From positions 124,001-188,000 of the forward strand of contig NW_019173991.1 of assembly GCF_001642475.1 (NCBI RefSeq): a DNA stretch of 64,000 bases, written 5' to 3'. The number at the start of each line of letters is the position of its first letter. Within the stretch, counting starts at the first letter, position 1. Of this stretch, positions 53,082-64,000 are shown piece by piece. Source of the stretch: Fonsecaea monophora. Its lineage: Eukaryota > Ascomycota > Eurotiomycetes > Chaetothyriales > Herpotrichiellaceae. The notes beneath the pieces were generated by a model. It did no database searches. It was not told where the DNA came from and saw nothing but the letters and a program-made list of their open reading frames with translations. The translations under genes were made by a program, and so were the position numbers.

Positions 53082-54812
53082 TCATTCTCCCTTGTTGAAC
53101 TTTGCGCGGATCTTGGCGCCAAAGTAATAAAACGAAAACGGAATGAGAACCATGGCGACGCCGATAAAGGCGAGCAGCCAGCTGGCCCACTGCAGACCCA
53201 GGCGGTGGTACATCTGGGTGGTGAAAAGCGGGAAGGCCGCGCCGCCACCGCTCCGCAAAAACACCTTGGCGGCCAACGCGCTGGCGGCGTATTTCTGGTA
53301 CGAGTCGATGATGTAGTTGTTGACCGAGTAGTAGCAGAGCACCATGCCGAACCCAAAGGCGATGCCGCTCGACGCGGGGCCGACCCAGATGATGCCCCGG
53401 TACGAGGTGGCGCCCAGGATGAACAGCGAGATGGGGATAAAGGGCGCGCCGACCATGGCGCCCATCAGACGGTCCTCGGCCGTTGGGTCGCGCAGATGGC
53501 AGATTTTCTTGAATTGCTTCTCAAACTGTGGTGTCGCCACCAGGGCAAACGCTGCCCCGATGATGATGGGGATGAACATCAGCCCAATCTCCCCGTCGTT
53601 GTACCCATAGAGCTCGCCGAAGATGACCGGGTATGCGAAGAAGAAGGCGTACAGCATCGCATAGATCAACACAATGTACATGCACATCAGATCCAGCACG
53701 GGCTCCGTCAGGATCATGTTGATGGGCCGCACCAGCGATGTCTTGACCACCTCCTTCAGCGTCAGCTTCGTCTTCTCCTGCTCGGTAATGATGTTCGGGT
53801 CGCCTGTCTCCTTGCGCAATCGAGCCGCCCGACGCTTGAGGATTACTGGCGCGTATGTCTCGGGGATCAGTCCCATTACCACTAGCATGAAGCCCGCGTA
53901 GCCCAGATTGACCCAGAACAACAGGTTTAGCCGTCCTGAGCCGATGTTGATCCAGCCTGACACGATGGGACCAATGACAGGCCCTGCGTATGGTGCCGCG
54001 GCAAAGTAGGCGATGGCCATACCTCGCTCTTCAATGTTCCAGATATCTGCGATGGTACCGCCGGCAAGAGACAGGCCGGAGCTAGAAAAGACACCGCACA
54101 GGAATCGTGAGACCAGCAGACCGCCGATGTTGGGCGACAGCGCGCACGGAATGTTGAAGATAGTGTACAGGAAGAGCGAAATGATGTAGACGGGTTGTCG
54201 GCCGATGATCTCAGACAGGGGACTCCACAACAGAGGGCCCACGGCAAAACCGCAGACCATGATAGAGCAGGTCAAGATGGCGACTTCGAGCGAGACGTTG
54301 TACCTGTCCTCAATGAGGCCCAAGCCACCCGTAACCACCGACGAGCCGAATGCGACGCAGACGACCAGAGACGACGCGGCGATGGTAATGTACCACCGAA
54401 AAAGCCGCGACCAGTTGTGCGGGTTGTCGGGGTCATTGATTTTGAAGGTGACGAACTCGACCGGCTCTTCGACCCCTTGCTTTTCGAGGTCCGGCTCTGA
54501 GGGTGTGCTGGCACGCGTCCGCCGCCGTGAAGCTACCGTTGTGACTCTCGATCGGATCTGCTCGAGGGTCTGCTGGGGTACGAGACCGGTTTCTGTCTCG
54601 AGCGTGTATTCTTCGGGGAAGATGGGCTGCTCGGGACGGCCGAGCTCGGGATAGTTGGGATCGAGGGGAGGAGGCGTTTCTGAGATGCCACGCTCTGCTA
54701 GAGTTTGTCGGGTCTCTGTGCGGAGGAGCTGGAGGTTGAGAGTCTGGTGTTGTGCGAGTTCAGGGCTGTGAGGGCCCTCGGGAGGATTCTCCCGCGTGAC
54801 TTGTCGAGACAT
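53082..54812 (-). CDS. MFS drug:H+ antiporter-type transporter (DHA1 family)
   Basis: This is a plasma-membrane proton-coupled exporter, one exon of 576 residues. An N-terminal cytoplasmic region of about 125 residues ends in FKINDPDNPHNWSR, the usual DHA1 lead-in. Twelve hydrophobic spans follow. Loop 2-3 has SPLSEIIGRQPVY (MFS motif A of DHA1, normally ending GRRP; here GRQP). Span 5 has YAGPVIGPIVSGWI, the antiporter motif C. The length and motifs match fungal multidrug or organic-solute exporters; the substrate cannot be told. No secondary-metabolite backbone gene is adjacent, so a resistance or general efflux role is as likely as a cluster role. The long plus-strand frame at 53010-53885 is antisense shadow. 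Confidence 0.93.
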   Translation of the reverse strand: MSRQVTRENPPEGPHSPELAQHQTLNLQLLRTETRQTLAERGISETPPPLDPNYPELGRPEQPIFPEEYTLETETGLVPQQTLEQIRSRVTTVASRRRTRASTPSEPDLEKQGVEEPVEFVTFKINDPDNPHNWSRLFRWYITIAASSLVVCVAFGSSVVTGGLGLIEDRYNVSLEVAILTCSIMVCGFAVGPLLWSPLSEIIGRQPVYIISLFLYTIFNIPCALSPNIGGLLVSRFLCGVFSSSGLSLAGGTIADIWNIEERGMAIAYFAAAPYAGPVIGPIVSGWINIGSGRLNLLFWVNLGYAGFMLVVMGLIPETYAPVILKRRAARLRKETGDPNIITEQEKTKLTLKEVVKTSLVRPINMILTEPVLDLMCMYIVLIYAMLYAFFFAYPVIFGELYGYNDGEIGLMFIPIIIGAAFALVATPQFEKQFKKICHLRDPTAEDRLMGAMVGAPFIPISLFILGATSYRGIIWVGPASSGIAFGFGMVLCYYSVNNYIIDSYQKYAASALAAKVFLRSGGGAAFPLFTTQMYHRLGLQWASWLLAFIGVAMVLIPFSFYYFGAKIRAKFNKGE

Positions 54813-57800
54813 TGTGGTAGAGGGTGTTTAGTGTGTGTGAGGGTTAGAGGGTATGTTTACTTCTTGCCCTATTGTGGTGATTGATTGGTATGGTGGTACT
54901 TTTTGCGTACAGGGCAATTGAATCGTGTCTCAATGCTATAACAGCAACAGCGAGACCAGCGGCAAAGGGCGGACATGCTGGAGTCATATATACTTCAATG
55001 GACTGGGCGGGCAAAGCAAGGCTGCGTCTGCGGTTTGAAGTCATCCCATATGATTTTTCCGCATCTGGTGAGCCGACATTTCTCCGCCGACGTATCGCCG
55101 TGCGCGATTTTGTCTGGCATCTGGTTGGGACAAATTGGATAAAGCAGAGCCATTCAGAGGCCAGCACACAACGTCATCGCCAATCCATGGTTTCCCAATG
55201 TGGCTTCGTCTCACTGCGCGTTGCTGCACTCTCTCTCATTGTTCTGCATCTCACGACCCCCTGTACAGCACATGCTTTTTCTGTGGCTCGCCTGCTTCGC
55301 GCACATTCTCCCGGATGGTACCTGGCCTCGCAAACGTTTGGCCGCACGTCAAGCGATTGGCTCTTCTCGTGCTCTTTTTGCGGTAGACTGCATCCAGAAC
55401 CCCCTTATCGGTGTCAACAACCTCATGGTTACAGATTTGATTTTTTTTGGTTGTTGAGACACTTACGCCTCTCGCTTTCCTCATGGCGTCCACATGGCGG
55501 GTCAGCGTGAATGGCGACTAATGATGAGATAGGCTTCAATGCGCGAGTCCTGCAAAACCATCTCCTCTACAGTCCTCGCCCTCTCTCTGTGCCACAAAGT
55601 CCATGGCTCAGGCTTGCGGCAAGCTGTGGAACAGATTTCCCCCCGCACTGCAGATCTCAGAGACAGGGTCGACGTTATCCTCATTCGGAGACAAAGCGTC
55701 GAATCGAGGCATATAGACAACCAATAGGATGTCTCCCATCCGGCCAGCGCCGCCGACTGGTCCCAGCTTTGGGCAGAGTTGGGAAAAATCACTAAGCACC
55801 ACTCGTGGCACAGGTCCCTTGGTGAGACATCCCCTTGGTGCTGGATAAGAGCGATTGACATAAGCTCCTCTTGCCAGATCCTCGTCAACTCCCTGGTTCA
55901 AGGAAGATGAGTAACCCAGATGCGTGAAGCCACACAAACAAAGACGGGCATGACCTGAACGAATTCCATGGTCGCAGGTCACGCCCTTGTCGTATGAGGG
56001 CTAAAAGAGTGTTGCGCTGGTCTTTCTGCGACAAGGTTTGCTGGGCACCAATTATTTGGCACCAGAAATGGCACCTCCCGCTCGGGACCGACTCGCCCTG
56101 GGCTGGCCCTCTTGAGGGGGAGAAGTCCTTGAACTTGGGGGCCTGGTTAATAATCTGTTTCATCTCTTCCGGACTACGTAGGATCTGGCTTGCAGTGTTC
56201 GATGATGTCGTTTCCCATCCTGTTCCAAGATTCTGTGCACGGTCAACAGATGCAGAAGCTGTAAGGTGTTCGTTCCTGGGTAGTCTCTGTTGGGGAGATG
56301 CTGCATATTTTGGGCTATTCCAGGGGTGTTCCGTCTGTCTCTTCTCGGGATGCAGCGTAATGCAGCGTAATGGACCAACACCGCTTAATAGTTGGATCGA
56401 AACCATTGACACTGGCGGGGACCCGAGGTCTTGATCTACCTGCCAAGTCTCGCAGATTTGCACGCAGTCATCGATCCCTCCTTCACAATCCAGAAACTTA
56501 TACCATTGAGTATTCTCAGTCCAACCTCTTAGTGAATGTGAGTTGCCTCTCGACTACTTTTTGACCCTCTATGTACATAGGCTAGGTCCGGTATCAACCA
56601 ATCCCCTCCCCTCCTTCGAAGACGACGTCCGGTGTCAACAAGACGCGACCATGTCTTCTCATCCAGTCGTAAAGAGTCGCAATATACACACACGAAGAAA
56701 ACACGGAGAGTTCAAGGATACAAAACCCTTGTTGTATCTTTCAATCTCTCAAGTCAACTAAAGAACCGCCTCAATCCGACTGACTTGTCGCACATGTCCT
56801 TGGCCTTACCCAGGAATCTTCCTTTGACCCTTGTGGACGAACCAAGTCCCCGTAGAGCTGCCGACCTCCATTCCTACGACGTACAAGCACAAAGCAAGAC
56901 ATGCGCAGGCGAGAATCTTCTCGAGGACTTAATAGGCCATAACCAAGTCATATGAGTGAGCGGAGCAAGGCTCGCGAGAATACCCACAAATCTCTCGGCT
57001 GCAAAGCAAAGAACAAGCTCCATACCAAGTAGGATAGCCGTAGTATATATACCCTGGAGGATGGCAGCGCAGCAGAAACAAATATAGAGGAGGAAAGAAG
57101 CTGTAGCGTTGACAACCCCATCTACTTAGATCTACCTGGAGGTAGTGGTCTAGGTCCATGGGCCTGGAGGACTTGTCGTAGTGAAAAAAATACCAGGCAT
57201 CTGTACCAGCACTGTAGAATAAGAGGTCGCATTGCAAGATTTGATTCGATTCTCGTTCGTGTGCTTCGAACAGATAGATTCGAGGAGTGATTCAGTCACG
57301 TTTTTGCAGTGAGACTCGACTCTCACCTCCGTAGTTCACTACACGCCCACGCACAAACTAAAAAGTAATAAAACTGTGAGGTTGGAACTAGATACCTACC
57401 CTATAAAGCTACGTTGCAAGGTTACTTCATCTAAGGGTGACATACAAGTACAAGGAAAGAAAAAAAATTAGGACGCTATCCGCCTGAATGTGGCGGCACC
57501 CGCTGCGAACTGTTAGAATTATTTTCTTCCAGAAATATTATGATAGATGAACGTACGAATCGAACCGGGATCGGATCGGAGCTGGACACGCCTTGAGCGT
57601 CAACTCGATGAACGAGAGACAGGCGCAAACCACAACGATACATGCTGACCATTACACCATGCCACCGCCCTGATTTCAGGGCAATTTTGGTGACTCTAAT
57701 ATATTTGCTGTCTTACTGTAGTGCCGAGGTATATGCGGGTATTTAGTGGGGAACTCGGCGGGTCGGTGCCGAATGAGCGAGTACCAGTATCGCGACTTTG

Positions 57801-60747
57801 TGCACGTAAGATCCATCTTATCTTATCAGTGCAGCACACGAAGCATCAAAGTCGCATAGTGGTAGGAAAACTCTGTACATGTGAGTGTCAGGATTACTTG
57901 AAAAGCGTACAAAAGTGAAATCTTGGGCCTCAGAGGCGGTCCTTGGCCATTATGGCTCATAGTCTGGTCGAAAAATCTCCCAGCGACACTTCTCAACTGC
58001 TCCGTAAATCTCCAAGTAAGATGAGAAACAGGAGGAACATGTAGACAAGGGAGAGACTCGCCGGCGGCTTGAACAACTCCCTGTTCATCCCGAGACTAGC
58101 ATCCTGAAGGAATCCATAGAGGACATGTCCAAAATGGCGGGACATGCATGTGTCCTTTCTTTTAAAGATCTTTGTAGTAGTTGATGATTCCAAATTCAAT
58201 CCTGGGCAAGACCACGAGACTCAGCTGCGTCACGCTCAAGATCGACCCCAGAGCCAATACTAACATCGGGGTATAGGGGTTCGGGTGATATCGTCGGAAC
58301 GAGGACAACGACAACCGTGCTCGCATATCTGTTGACAGATGCCCTCAATTCACTATTTCCTGGTTGACCTACCCCCGGCGCTTTTCGCATCGAGTGTGCA
58401 TATCAAGTGCCGGGGACACCTCGATACTATTGACCGACTCAGGTATGTATGAGATGCCATCCAGTCGTGTCGGCACCACTTTTGAAACTTGTGCAAGAAA
58501 GTTCAGTCTCTGTATTGACGGTATTGTGTTTTCATTGCAAGTGGCATCAACTTCGACGTCGACATTTCAATATCACCCCTTTGAATTCCCGCGGTTGTTC
58601 TTCGACCCAAAGGTATTGTTCTCAGCTCCAAAAGTTGCGCTTGGTACGTAGGTCGACCGATAATCAAGAGCGTCGGGTGTATCTCAAGGATTCTGTACGG
58701 CCTAAAGCTCCATTCGACCATACAGGCCACGAGGATGAATCTTTTGTAGATTCGTTGCTGATTCGAAGGAACTGGATGGATATAGCGAGACTCGGAGAGT
58801 AGCATGGGCATCATAACGAAACACCGGGGCCGCAAGGATGTGGCGCGGCTAGCTGGTCGACCCCTGCAATCAATCTTGTGCAAATTTGACCATACTCACT
58901 CACCCGCCTCGTGCCACCAAAAGTCAGGTCAGGATCAGCATGAATGCTTCTTCAAGGTGGCAATTTTCAATCAATAATGATCGCTTGAATCGTGCGGAAG
59001 GTAGCACAGTCGGTATCCGGATCAGCTTGACTCGCAGATGCACCACTGGGTTGTAATAGTACCACAAAAAGGGACAGCCAACTTTTACTTCGATATGGGA
59101 ACGTCATGTTCGAAAACTCAATACACCTTGTAGAACACTGAGTTGATAGTCGGTCAGCTATAGTTGAAAGCGACCGCCCTAGGGCCTTGTGTGGATGGGC
59201 GAGAAGTACGAGCAAATGTATGGCACACACCCATCCGTGGACCGAGAAAGGGTTGGGATCCAGAAATACTCGCCTCGCCAATTACCTAATTGAAGGTGTT
59301 CTCGGCTTCATGCAAGGCGATATATTCGGAATTGATACCTACGTCCCCTTGTCTTTAGGTATCCCGGTTTTCTGAGTGGCTTCTTCGGTTTCGTGTCGTC
59401 CGTGTTTTCCGGGAAATACCAGCGATGCAACATCGTCTGCGTATTCCTGCCCAGAGTTGTTCCAACATCGGCACTCTTTTTGGCACGTAAAGAGCTCAGG
59501 TTGATGTGATGTCTGATCTAGACCGACCCCGAATTCAGTATTAGGTCTTGAATCCCAGTCCGGAAAGCAGGGAAATAGTGGCGATTGATGGTGAAACAAC
59601 TACCAAGGCCCCTCTTATTGCACCACATTCTTTCGTGTTGATCTCTGCAAGCTGTGGTTGTCACTTATGTAAGTGTGACACTTCACCCCAATGATTGACC
59701 CGCACTAGGCGTCCCGTTAATTTGGCACCGCACTACTGCTGCCTCAGTCTTGACCCTCTGGCGTCAAACTGGAGACACCTTGAGTTTACGCACGGAGGAG
59801 GCCGAAATGTTATTCTGTCTGATGATAAGGTTGGTCTAGACCGCACTAACAGACGATCAAATGTCACTGACCGAGAATCGTTAGGACAATCATCAATTGA
59901 AAATCTCAATGGCGCGGGTATGCTGGCCGATGGTGCTACAAGGACTGGGAAGGCATGCAAGGAACTGGTGTCAGGCTAACGCAGTTCAGGTGGCTTTGGA
60001 ACAAACTCAAACAATTGGCGCATGAATCCAGGACACGAGCTCAGCCGCCCTACCACAGCTGATGAACGATACATCGAGCACAAGGAAGAGCCAGGGCTTG
60101 CGGGGAACAGATACGACAGAAAGTGACAGGTAGTGAAATGTATTGAAAAGCAACTGCAGAAGGGGTGTCAATGACCAGTGAAGTGGATGAATGTGGGAGG
60201 AGGTTGCATGAGGGCGCAGGATGGCGCAAGCATGGAGCAGAGAGTATGGCAGATTTGTGGCGCTAGCACAATGATCCACCGTAAAACCGCACTCAATTCT
60301 ACGGCGCATCACAAAATCCCTGCGCCTCGTCCCACCATTTTGAAACTTTCGACCTCGACCATGCACGACACGCACCCACCAGAGGGCTTCGCACTCGCCG
60401 AGAGTTACCCGTTTCCATCCACTCGTCGATTATGGACACGCCATCCTCTCTCTTTCCAGCACCATGACCCCGGGTTGCCTCACATCTCGGCCGTTTGGAG
60501 ACCCAGGTCGGAAGCCTCGCACCATCTGCCGGACAGGCATTCCCCGTCCATCCACTCTGCACCATCAACTAACCTCCCGTTTTGGCTGTTGGACTCTGCA
60601 ATCGCTTGCGATTCCTACAAACAGCTATATGCTTGTCGCTCAAGCCCTGCTTTCTTCTGATCAAAAGGACCAAATATGACCGCAAACGCCGCCTCTTTGC
60701 CAGCGCGCTTTTAACGTGCTTCCTTTGCCTTTTGTCTTGTGTCCAAG
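54813..60747. other. Gene-poor 5.9 kb, no gene recognised
   Basis: This is the longest stretch without a supported gene. Open frames reach 209 codons (54881-55510, plus) and 192 codons (55885-56463, minus), but none has motifs, natural composition or a splice plan I can defend. A minus-strand frame at 55608-55982 has a moderately protein-like end (GAGRMGDILLVVYMPRFDAL) and is the best candidate for a missed exon. No repeats longer than microsatellites or transposon features were recognised. Confidence 0.45.
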
Positions 60748-62863
60748 ATGCCTCGAGAGTCTGTGCCGGACCGCAACAGTCGTCCAAAACGCAACAAGAC
60801 AGAGTTGGCTTGTGACACGTGTCGAAAGAGAAAGTCTCGATGTGATGGCGGCCGTCCTTCATGTTCCCATTGTGTATCCACGCAGCTGGAATGCGTCTAT
60901 CGTCCTCCTTTGGTCAGCCTGGAAACGTAGGTAGCCTCGCCGATCGCTGCTTGAAGAGAGGACTGTTACACTGACCCGAATCCCAAGTGATGCATCTCTC
61001 CTGGTTCGTCTCACACACATTGAGACGCGGCTACAAGCCCTTGACCATGGTCGCACAGATTGTGCACTTGCGGCTTCTCCTGCTCAAGAGACTTCCGTTA
61101 TCAAGCTTTGGCCACAAGTGCCACAGTTCCACCACGCTGCCGCACACAAAATGTTCAACTACTGGACAAACCTTCGGCTCAACCTTGATATCCCCGGTTT
61201 GGAGCCTCTTGAATACGTCGGCCGAGTAGACGACAACGACACAGGTCTCTTCAGCGCAGGTTTCGAAACCTCAGTTGCCGCAGAGATTTCTGCTTCCGTC
61301 GTGGTCAAAGGTATCGAGTCCATGTTTGCAATCATGGACAATCTGCCTTTCGTCCTTAGGCATCTCTTTTTGTCTGGAGGACTGGCGAAAGAAGTGTGTC
61401 TCGACTTGTTTAATCGACATTTACATGCTTCACCCGGGCACGACGTCATCCTCGCCTTCAAGACGCAATCTATCGAGGAGCTCCTCGTGCAAGCCATTGC
61501 TCTCAAACACATAGCCATCATCGCAAGGGAGACGGTGCTGGGTGACAAAGCAGATCTCTCCTTCCGGCATGCTCTTCAAACAGATGTGGGTGGTGCAAGC
61601 TCATCAAAGCCCGCAGGCACTGCCCTTTAGGTTCTTGTTTGTCATCATGCTGCTCTACTTGTATGGAAGACCATATCATGCCTTGGGCATCCTACAAAAT
61701 ATTGAACCCCTTGTCTATAATACCGCCCCTAAACCTGACGATGGCTTGTAAGGGTCCGTTCGAAAGCTTGTTAAGTACATCACTGACTACGTCTGCAGTG
61801 CTGCCAAACTCCAATATGAAGCTTGCCTATATCAGTATTATCTCCTAGAAAGGTATTCCCAAACTGATCGTCGTTATGGTTGCGTTCTAATGTCGGCCAG
61901 CGATATCCTGAGCGAAGTGGATGGAGTACCGTCAGAGCGCCTGCATGCCATCATTGTCACTGCCCTCACTCAAGACATGGCAGTCACCTTTCCAAATGTA
62001 TTTACGAACGCACAAAGTGCGACGTCGGTCGAGAATCATCATTCCCGGGAGCTCCAGGCACACTTGCAGCTCAGGGCCTATATGAACACCATTCTAGAAC
62101 ACATGTACAACATCGATCGAGCCTATTGCCGCCCAAGACATGTTGCGGCGGTTGTTACCGATATTGCCCGGCGTCTGGATCTGTGGTACTGGACCCTTCC
62201 CCTGACTATGAGATTTCCTCGACACCCGTCGTCTTTCTGTTTGGCCTCCGAAGATATGTCGCACATCATGGTAAGCCAAGAATCCTTTTCTGCCACGCAC
62301 GATTCTCATGTTTCCAGGACGAGTTGAGTTTTCGATACTACGCAACTATATTCCTTGTCAATCGCCCTATATTGTACCACGTGCTGCACGTGAAATATGA
62401 AAACGCGGTCAACTCCTCCAACCCTGATCCTCCTGGATACGATCCGATCCAGGATTCGTGGGTGTTCGAGTCTTGCCACAACTGCGTGCAGAACGCGACC
62501 ATGATTATTCTTCTGCACTCAAGAAGACAGCAAACCGGCCGCCACGAATATTTGGAGAGTTGGTGCAATCTCCAGCACCTTGTCGCCGCATATGCAACCA
62601 TCCTTCAGGTTCAGACATCGGCGATCTCAATCCTTCTACAAGGCTATGGAGATCCGGATCACTTACTTGACCTTGCCGAAGTTGTGCTTGAGAAAGGCTT
62701 GAACAGGCCTGCCAATATTCGCGAATCGTTGGACATCCTTAGAAACATTCGACAAAACTTTAAGAGGAGTACGCCACCCACTCCATGGACGGGCAATGGC
62801 TGTGTGGCTTCACCTGTCTACTCTGTCGCGAGCCACAAGAGCCAGGTCGGCCACCAGAGCTAG
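60748..62863 (+). CDS. Zn2Cys6 transcription factor with fungal middle homology region
   Basis: This is a nuclear DNA-binding regulator. The model is join(60748..60926, 60988..61534, 61584..61747, 61799..62270, 62318..62863), 635 residues, with introns of 61, 49, 51 and 47 bp. The cluster is C22/C25/C32/C39/C42/C49 (C-x2-C-x6-C-x6-C-x2-C-x6-C), flanked by basic residues and followed by a short helix (ASLLVRLTHIETRLQAL) that may dimerise. The rest is mostly helical, with blocks such as WVVQAHQSPQALPFRFLFVI and LYLYGRPYHALGI seen in fungal regulators. Exon 2 to exon 3 is uncertain: the 49 bp intron (GTGCTG..CAG) has a weak donor, and reading on through DKADLSFRHALQ looks protein-like, so a one-base frameshift here is the alternative. 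The target genes are unknown; the nearest neighbour is the convergent AnmK-like gene, whose stop is 91 bp away. Confidence 0.85.
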
Positions 62864-62953
62864 CGCTTCGTTACTTTAATCTAAATTATACGGCATCCCG
62901 GTACCATCAGGGAGTATTTCCCGATTGTGTTGATCGCCAACTCCTCCAGCAGG

Positions 62954-64000
62954 TCAGCTCTCATCCAATGCATTCCCCGGACGGATGTCACTTTCTGAGA
63001 TGACACCACCGTTCTTTGCTAGTCTAGGTGCCAAGCTCAGTTTGCCCAGGACAGCAAAGGAGGAGGCTCCGCCAGCCGCGGGAATATTGTTGGCCAGCCC
63101 CTGTTTGCACGCAAATGCCAAGATTGCAAACTTGATGGCTTCCTTGAATGGGGCAGGAAGCCCATATTCATCGCTGACGCGAAGGTCTACACCGTGTAGG
63201 GCCAGCATCCCCTTTAGGTGCCTCATGAGTGTATCGTTCTTGGTACCACCTCCACTGGCAATGACCGTCTTTACAGCCGCTTTGGGCAGAATGAATTCAA
63301 CCAGCGATCGCTCGATGGCCTTTGCCGTGAAAAGTGTAAGAGTCGACAACAGATCCTCGGTCGATGCAGTTCTGTAGTCGTGCAGGATTGTGTCCACATG
63401 CTGGCCCCCGAAGTCCAGGCGCCATGCCGAACGAGGTGGATTCCGGAGGAAGAACTGGTGACCTTCAAGCCTCTCCAAAAGCGTGGGAATCACTTGGCCT
63501 CTGGCTGCCAATGCACCCTCAGCATCATATGGCTTGCCTTCTCGAACTTTCATCACATGGTCTATCATAACGTTGCCCGGACCAGTGTCGAATGCCATCA
63601 TCTTCTGCCGTTCTGCAGCAGCAAGCTGCAGATTGGCAATGCCACCGATATTCAATGAAACAACGGGCCCTTCATGGCGGAATGCGCAGAAATCGAGGTA
63701 TTGCATGAGCGGAGCCCCTGAGCCTCCCAATGCATGGTCAATCGGGCGGAACTGGGTGACAGTTGTGATATTCGTCAGAGCTGTGACAACACCTGACTCG
63801 ACGATGAATAGACCGCATGCAAATCCGCCCTTTGTCCATCGCTCAACCAGGCTTTGGCTCGCGCTTGCAACATATTCTCGTTGCCTGTCTCTGTCGGGAG
63901 GCTCTTGGTAGACTGTTTGGCCGTCATAACCGACAACATCAACATCTTCTGGTCTCATTCCCACCTTGTCGAGCAACTTCTTGGTTATCTCGGCATAGGC
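62954..64000 (-). CDS. Anhydro-N-acetylmuramic acid kinase-like protein (AnmK family), partial
   Basis: Bacterial AnmK opens the 1,6-anhydro ring of anhydro-MurNAc and phosphorylates it during peptidoglycan recycling. The frame is open to the window edge (348 codons visible), so the N-terminus, with its first nucleotide-binding Gly loop, is missing. Seen are GYDGQTVYQEPP, LGGSGAPLMQYLDF, VSLNIGGIANL, AFDTGPGNVMIDH (the family's central motif), and VIASGGGTKNDTLMRHL near the C-terminus. All of these fit the ASKHA-fold AnmK layout and full-length size of about 370-400. Fungi have no peptidoglycan, so the substrate may be dietary or symbiont-derived wall sugar or another anhydro-sugar; this is inference. 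It converges on the Zn2Cys6 gene. Confidence 0.88.
   Translation of the reverse strand, partial: AYAEITKKLLDKVGMRPEDVDVVGYDGQTVYQEPPDRDRQREYVASASQSLVERWTKGGFACGLFIVESGVVTALTNITTVTQFRPIDHALGGSGAPLMQYLDFCAFRHEGPVVSLNIGGIANLQLAAAERQKMMAFDTGPGNVMIDHVMKVREGKPYDAEGALAARGQVIPTLLERLEGHQFFLRNPPRSAWRLDFGGQHVDTILHDYRTASTEDLLSTLTLFTAKAIERSLVEFILPKAAVKTVIASGGGTKNDTLMRHLKGMLALHGVDLRVSDEYGLPAPFKEAIKFAILAFACKQGLANNIPAAGGASSFAVLGKLSLAPRLAKNGGVISESDIRPGNALDES

Noticed and set aside
53010..53885. Plus-strand 291-codon frame
   Set aside because: It is antisense to the MFS transporter, whose spans and motifs are unmistakable. The frame has the His/Arg/Asp/Gln bias of a shadow.
54881..55510. Plus-strand 209-codon frame
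   Set aside because: The composition is mixed with no motif, and several other frames overlap it on both strands. There is no splice or homology support.
57541..57620. tRNA-like GGTTCGATTC on the minus strand
   Set aside because: The T-loop-like string is present, but the flanking bases do not form a T stem or acceptor stem. No tRNA can be folded.
53082..62863. Possible secondary-metabolite cluster (MFS transporter plus Zn2Cys6 regulator)
   Set aside because: No polyketide synthase, NRPS, terpene synthase, P450 or other tailoring gene lies between or beside them, and nearly 6 kb without genes separates the two.

Overview
This window is nuclear DNA from a filamentous ascomycete (Pezizomycotina). 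The signs are many short introns (about 47-71 bp, one of 148 bp) with GTANGT/GTGAGT donors and CTAAC/CTGAC-like branch points, long intergenic spacers, and a fungal gene set: a class IV chitin synthase, a Chs4/Skt5-type activator, a CRH transglycosylase, Zn2Cys6 regulators and fungal-type respiratory subunits. Eurotiomycetes, perhaps Chaetothyriales, would fit, but that is an impression and was not tested. Most gene models below were built by hand by joining reading frames across splice sites. Two small genes, bL33m and QCR9, appear only after splicing.

Layout. 0-17 kb holds housekeeping and wall genes: NMN adenylyltransferase; a putatively myristoylated glutamine/asparagine-rich protein; a divergent pair of mitochondrial genes (COQ5 and branched-chain keto-acid dehydrogenase E1 alpha); a GPI-type CRH/GH16 wall enzyme; the 60S biogenesis factor REI1; and mitochondrial ribosomal protein bL33m. 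16.7-29.2 kb holds three minus-strand genes: a 1283-residue coiled-coil protein, a single-pass membrane protein, and a 2142-residue UBR1-type N-recognin in one exon. 30.5-37.5 kb is an accessory-looking stretch: a His/Asp-rich acidic protein, a divergent gene encoding three tandem Zn2Cys6 clusters, a 2 kb spacer with a perfect C11G11 palindrome, the five-exon QCR9 gene, and a frameshifted Tc1/mariner-type transposon abutted by a roughly 90 bp miniature with matching inverted ends. 38.4-41.7 kb carries PYM (exon-junction-complex recycling) and HEM14 (haem synthesis). 43-51.7 kb carries the class IV chitin synthase and a Chs4/Skt5-type Sel1-repeat protein, divergent across 2.8 kb. 53-64 kb has a DHA1-type MFS transporter, a gene-poor 5.9 kb stretch, a Zn2Cys6 regulator, and convergent with it an anhydro-N-acetylmuramic-acid-kinase-like gene that runs off the right edge.

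Functional links. COQ5, E1 alpha, bL33m, QCR9 and HEM14 act in mitochondria. The chitin synthase, the Skt5-like activator and the CRH enzyme act on the chitin/glucan wall. The most unusual item is the triple Zn2Cys6 protein: each of its last three exons carries one intact cluster, and all its introns are in phase 1, which points to exon duplication. No biosynthetic backbone gene, CRISPR array, rRNA or convincing tRNA was seen.
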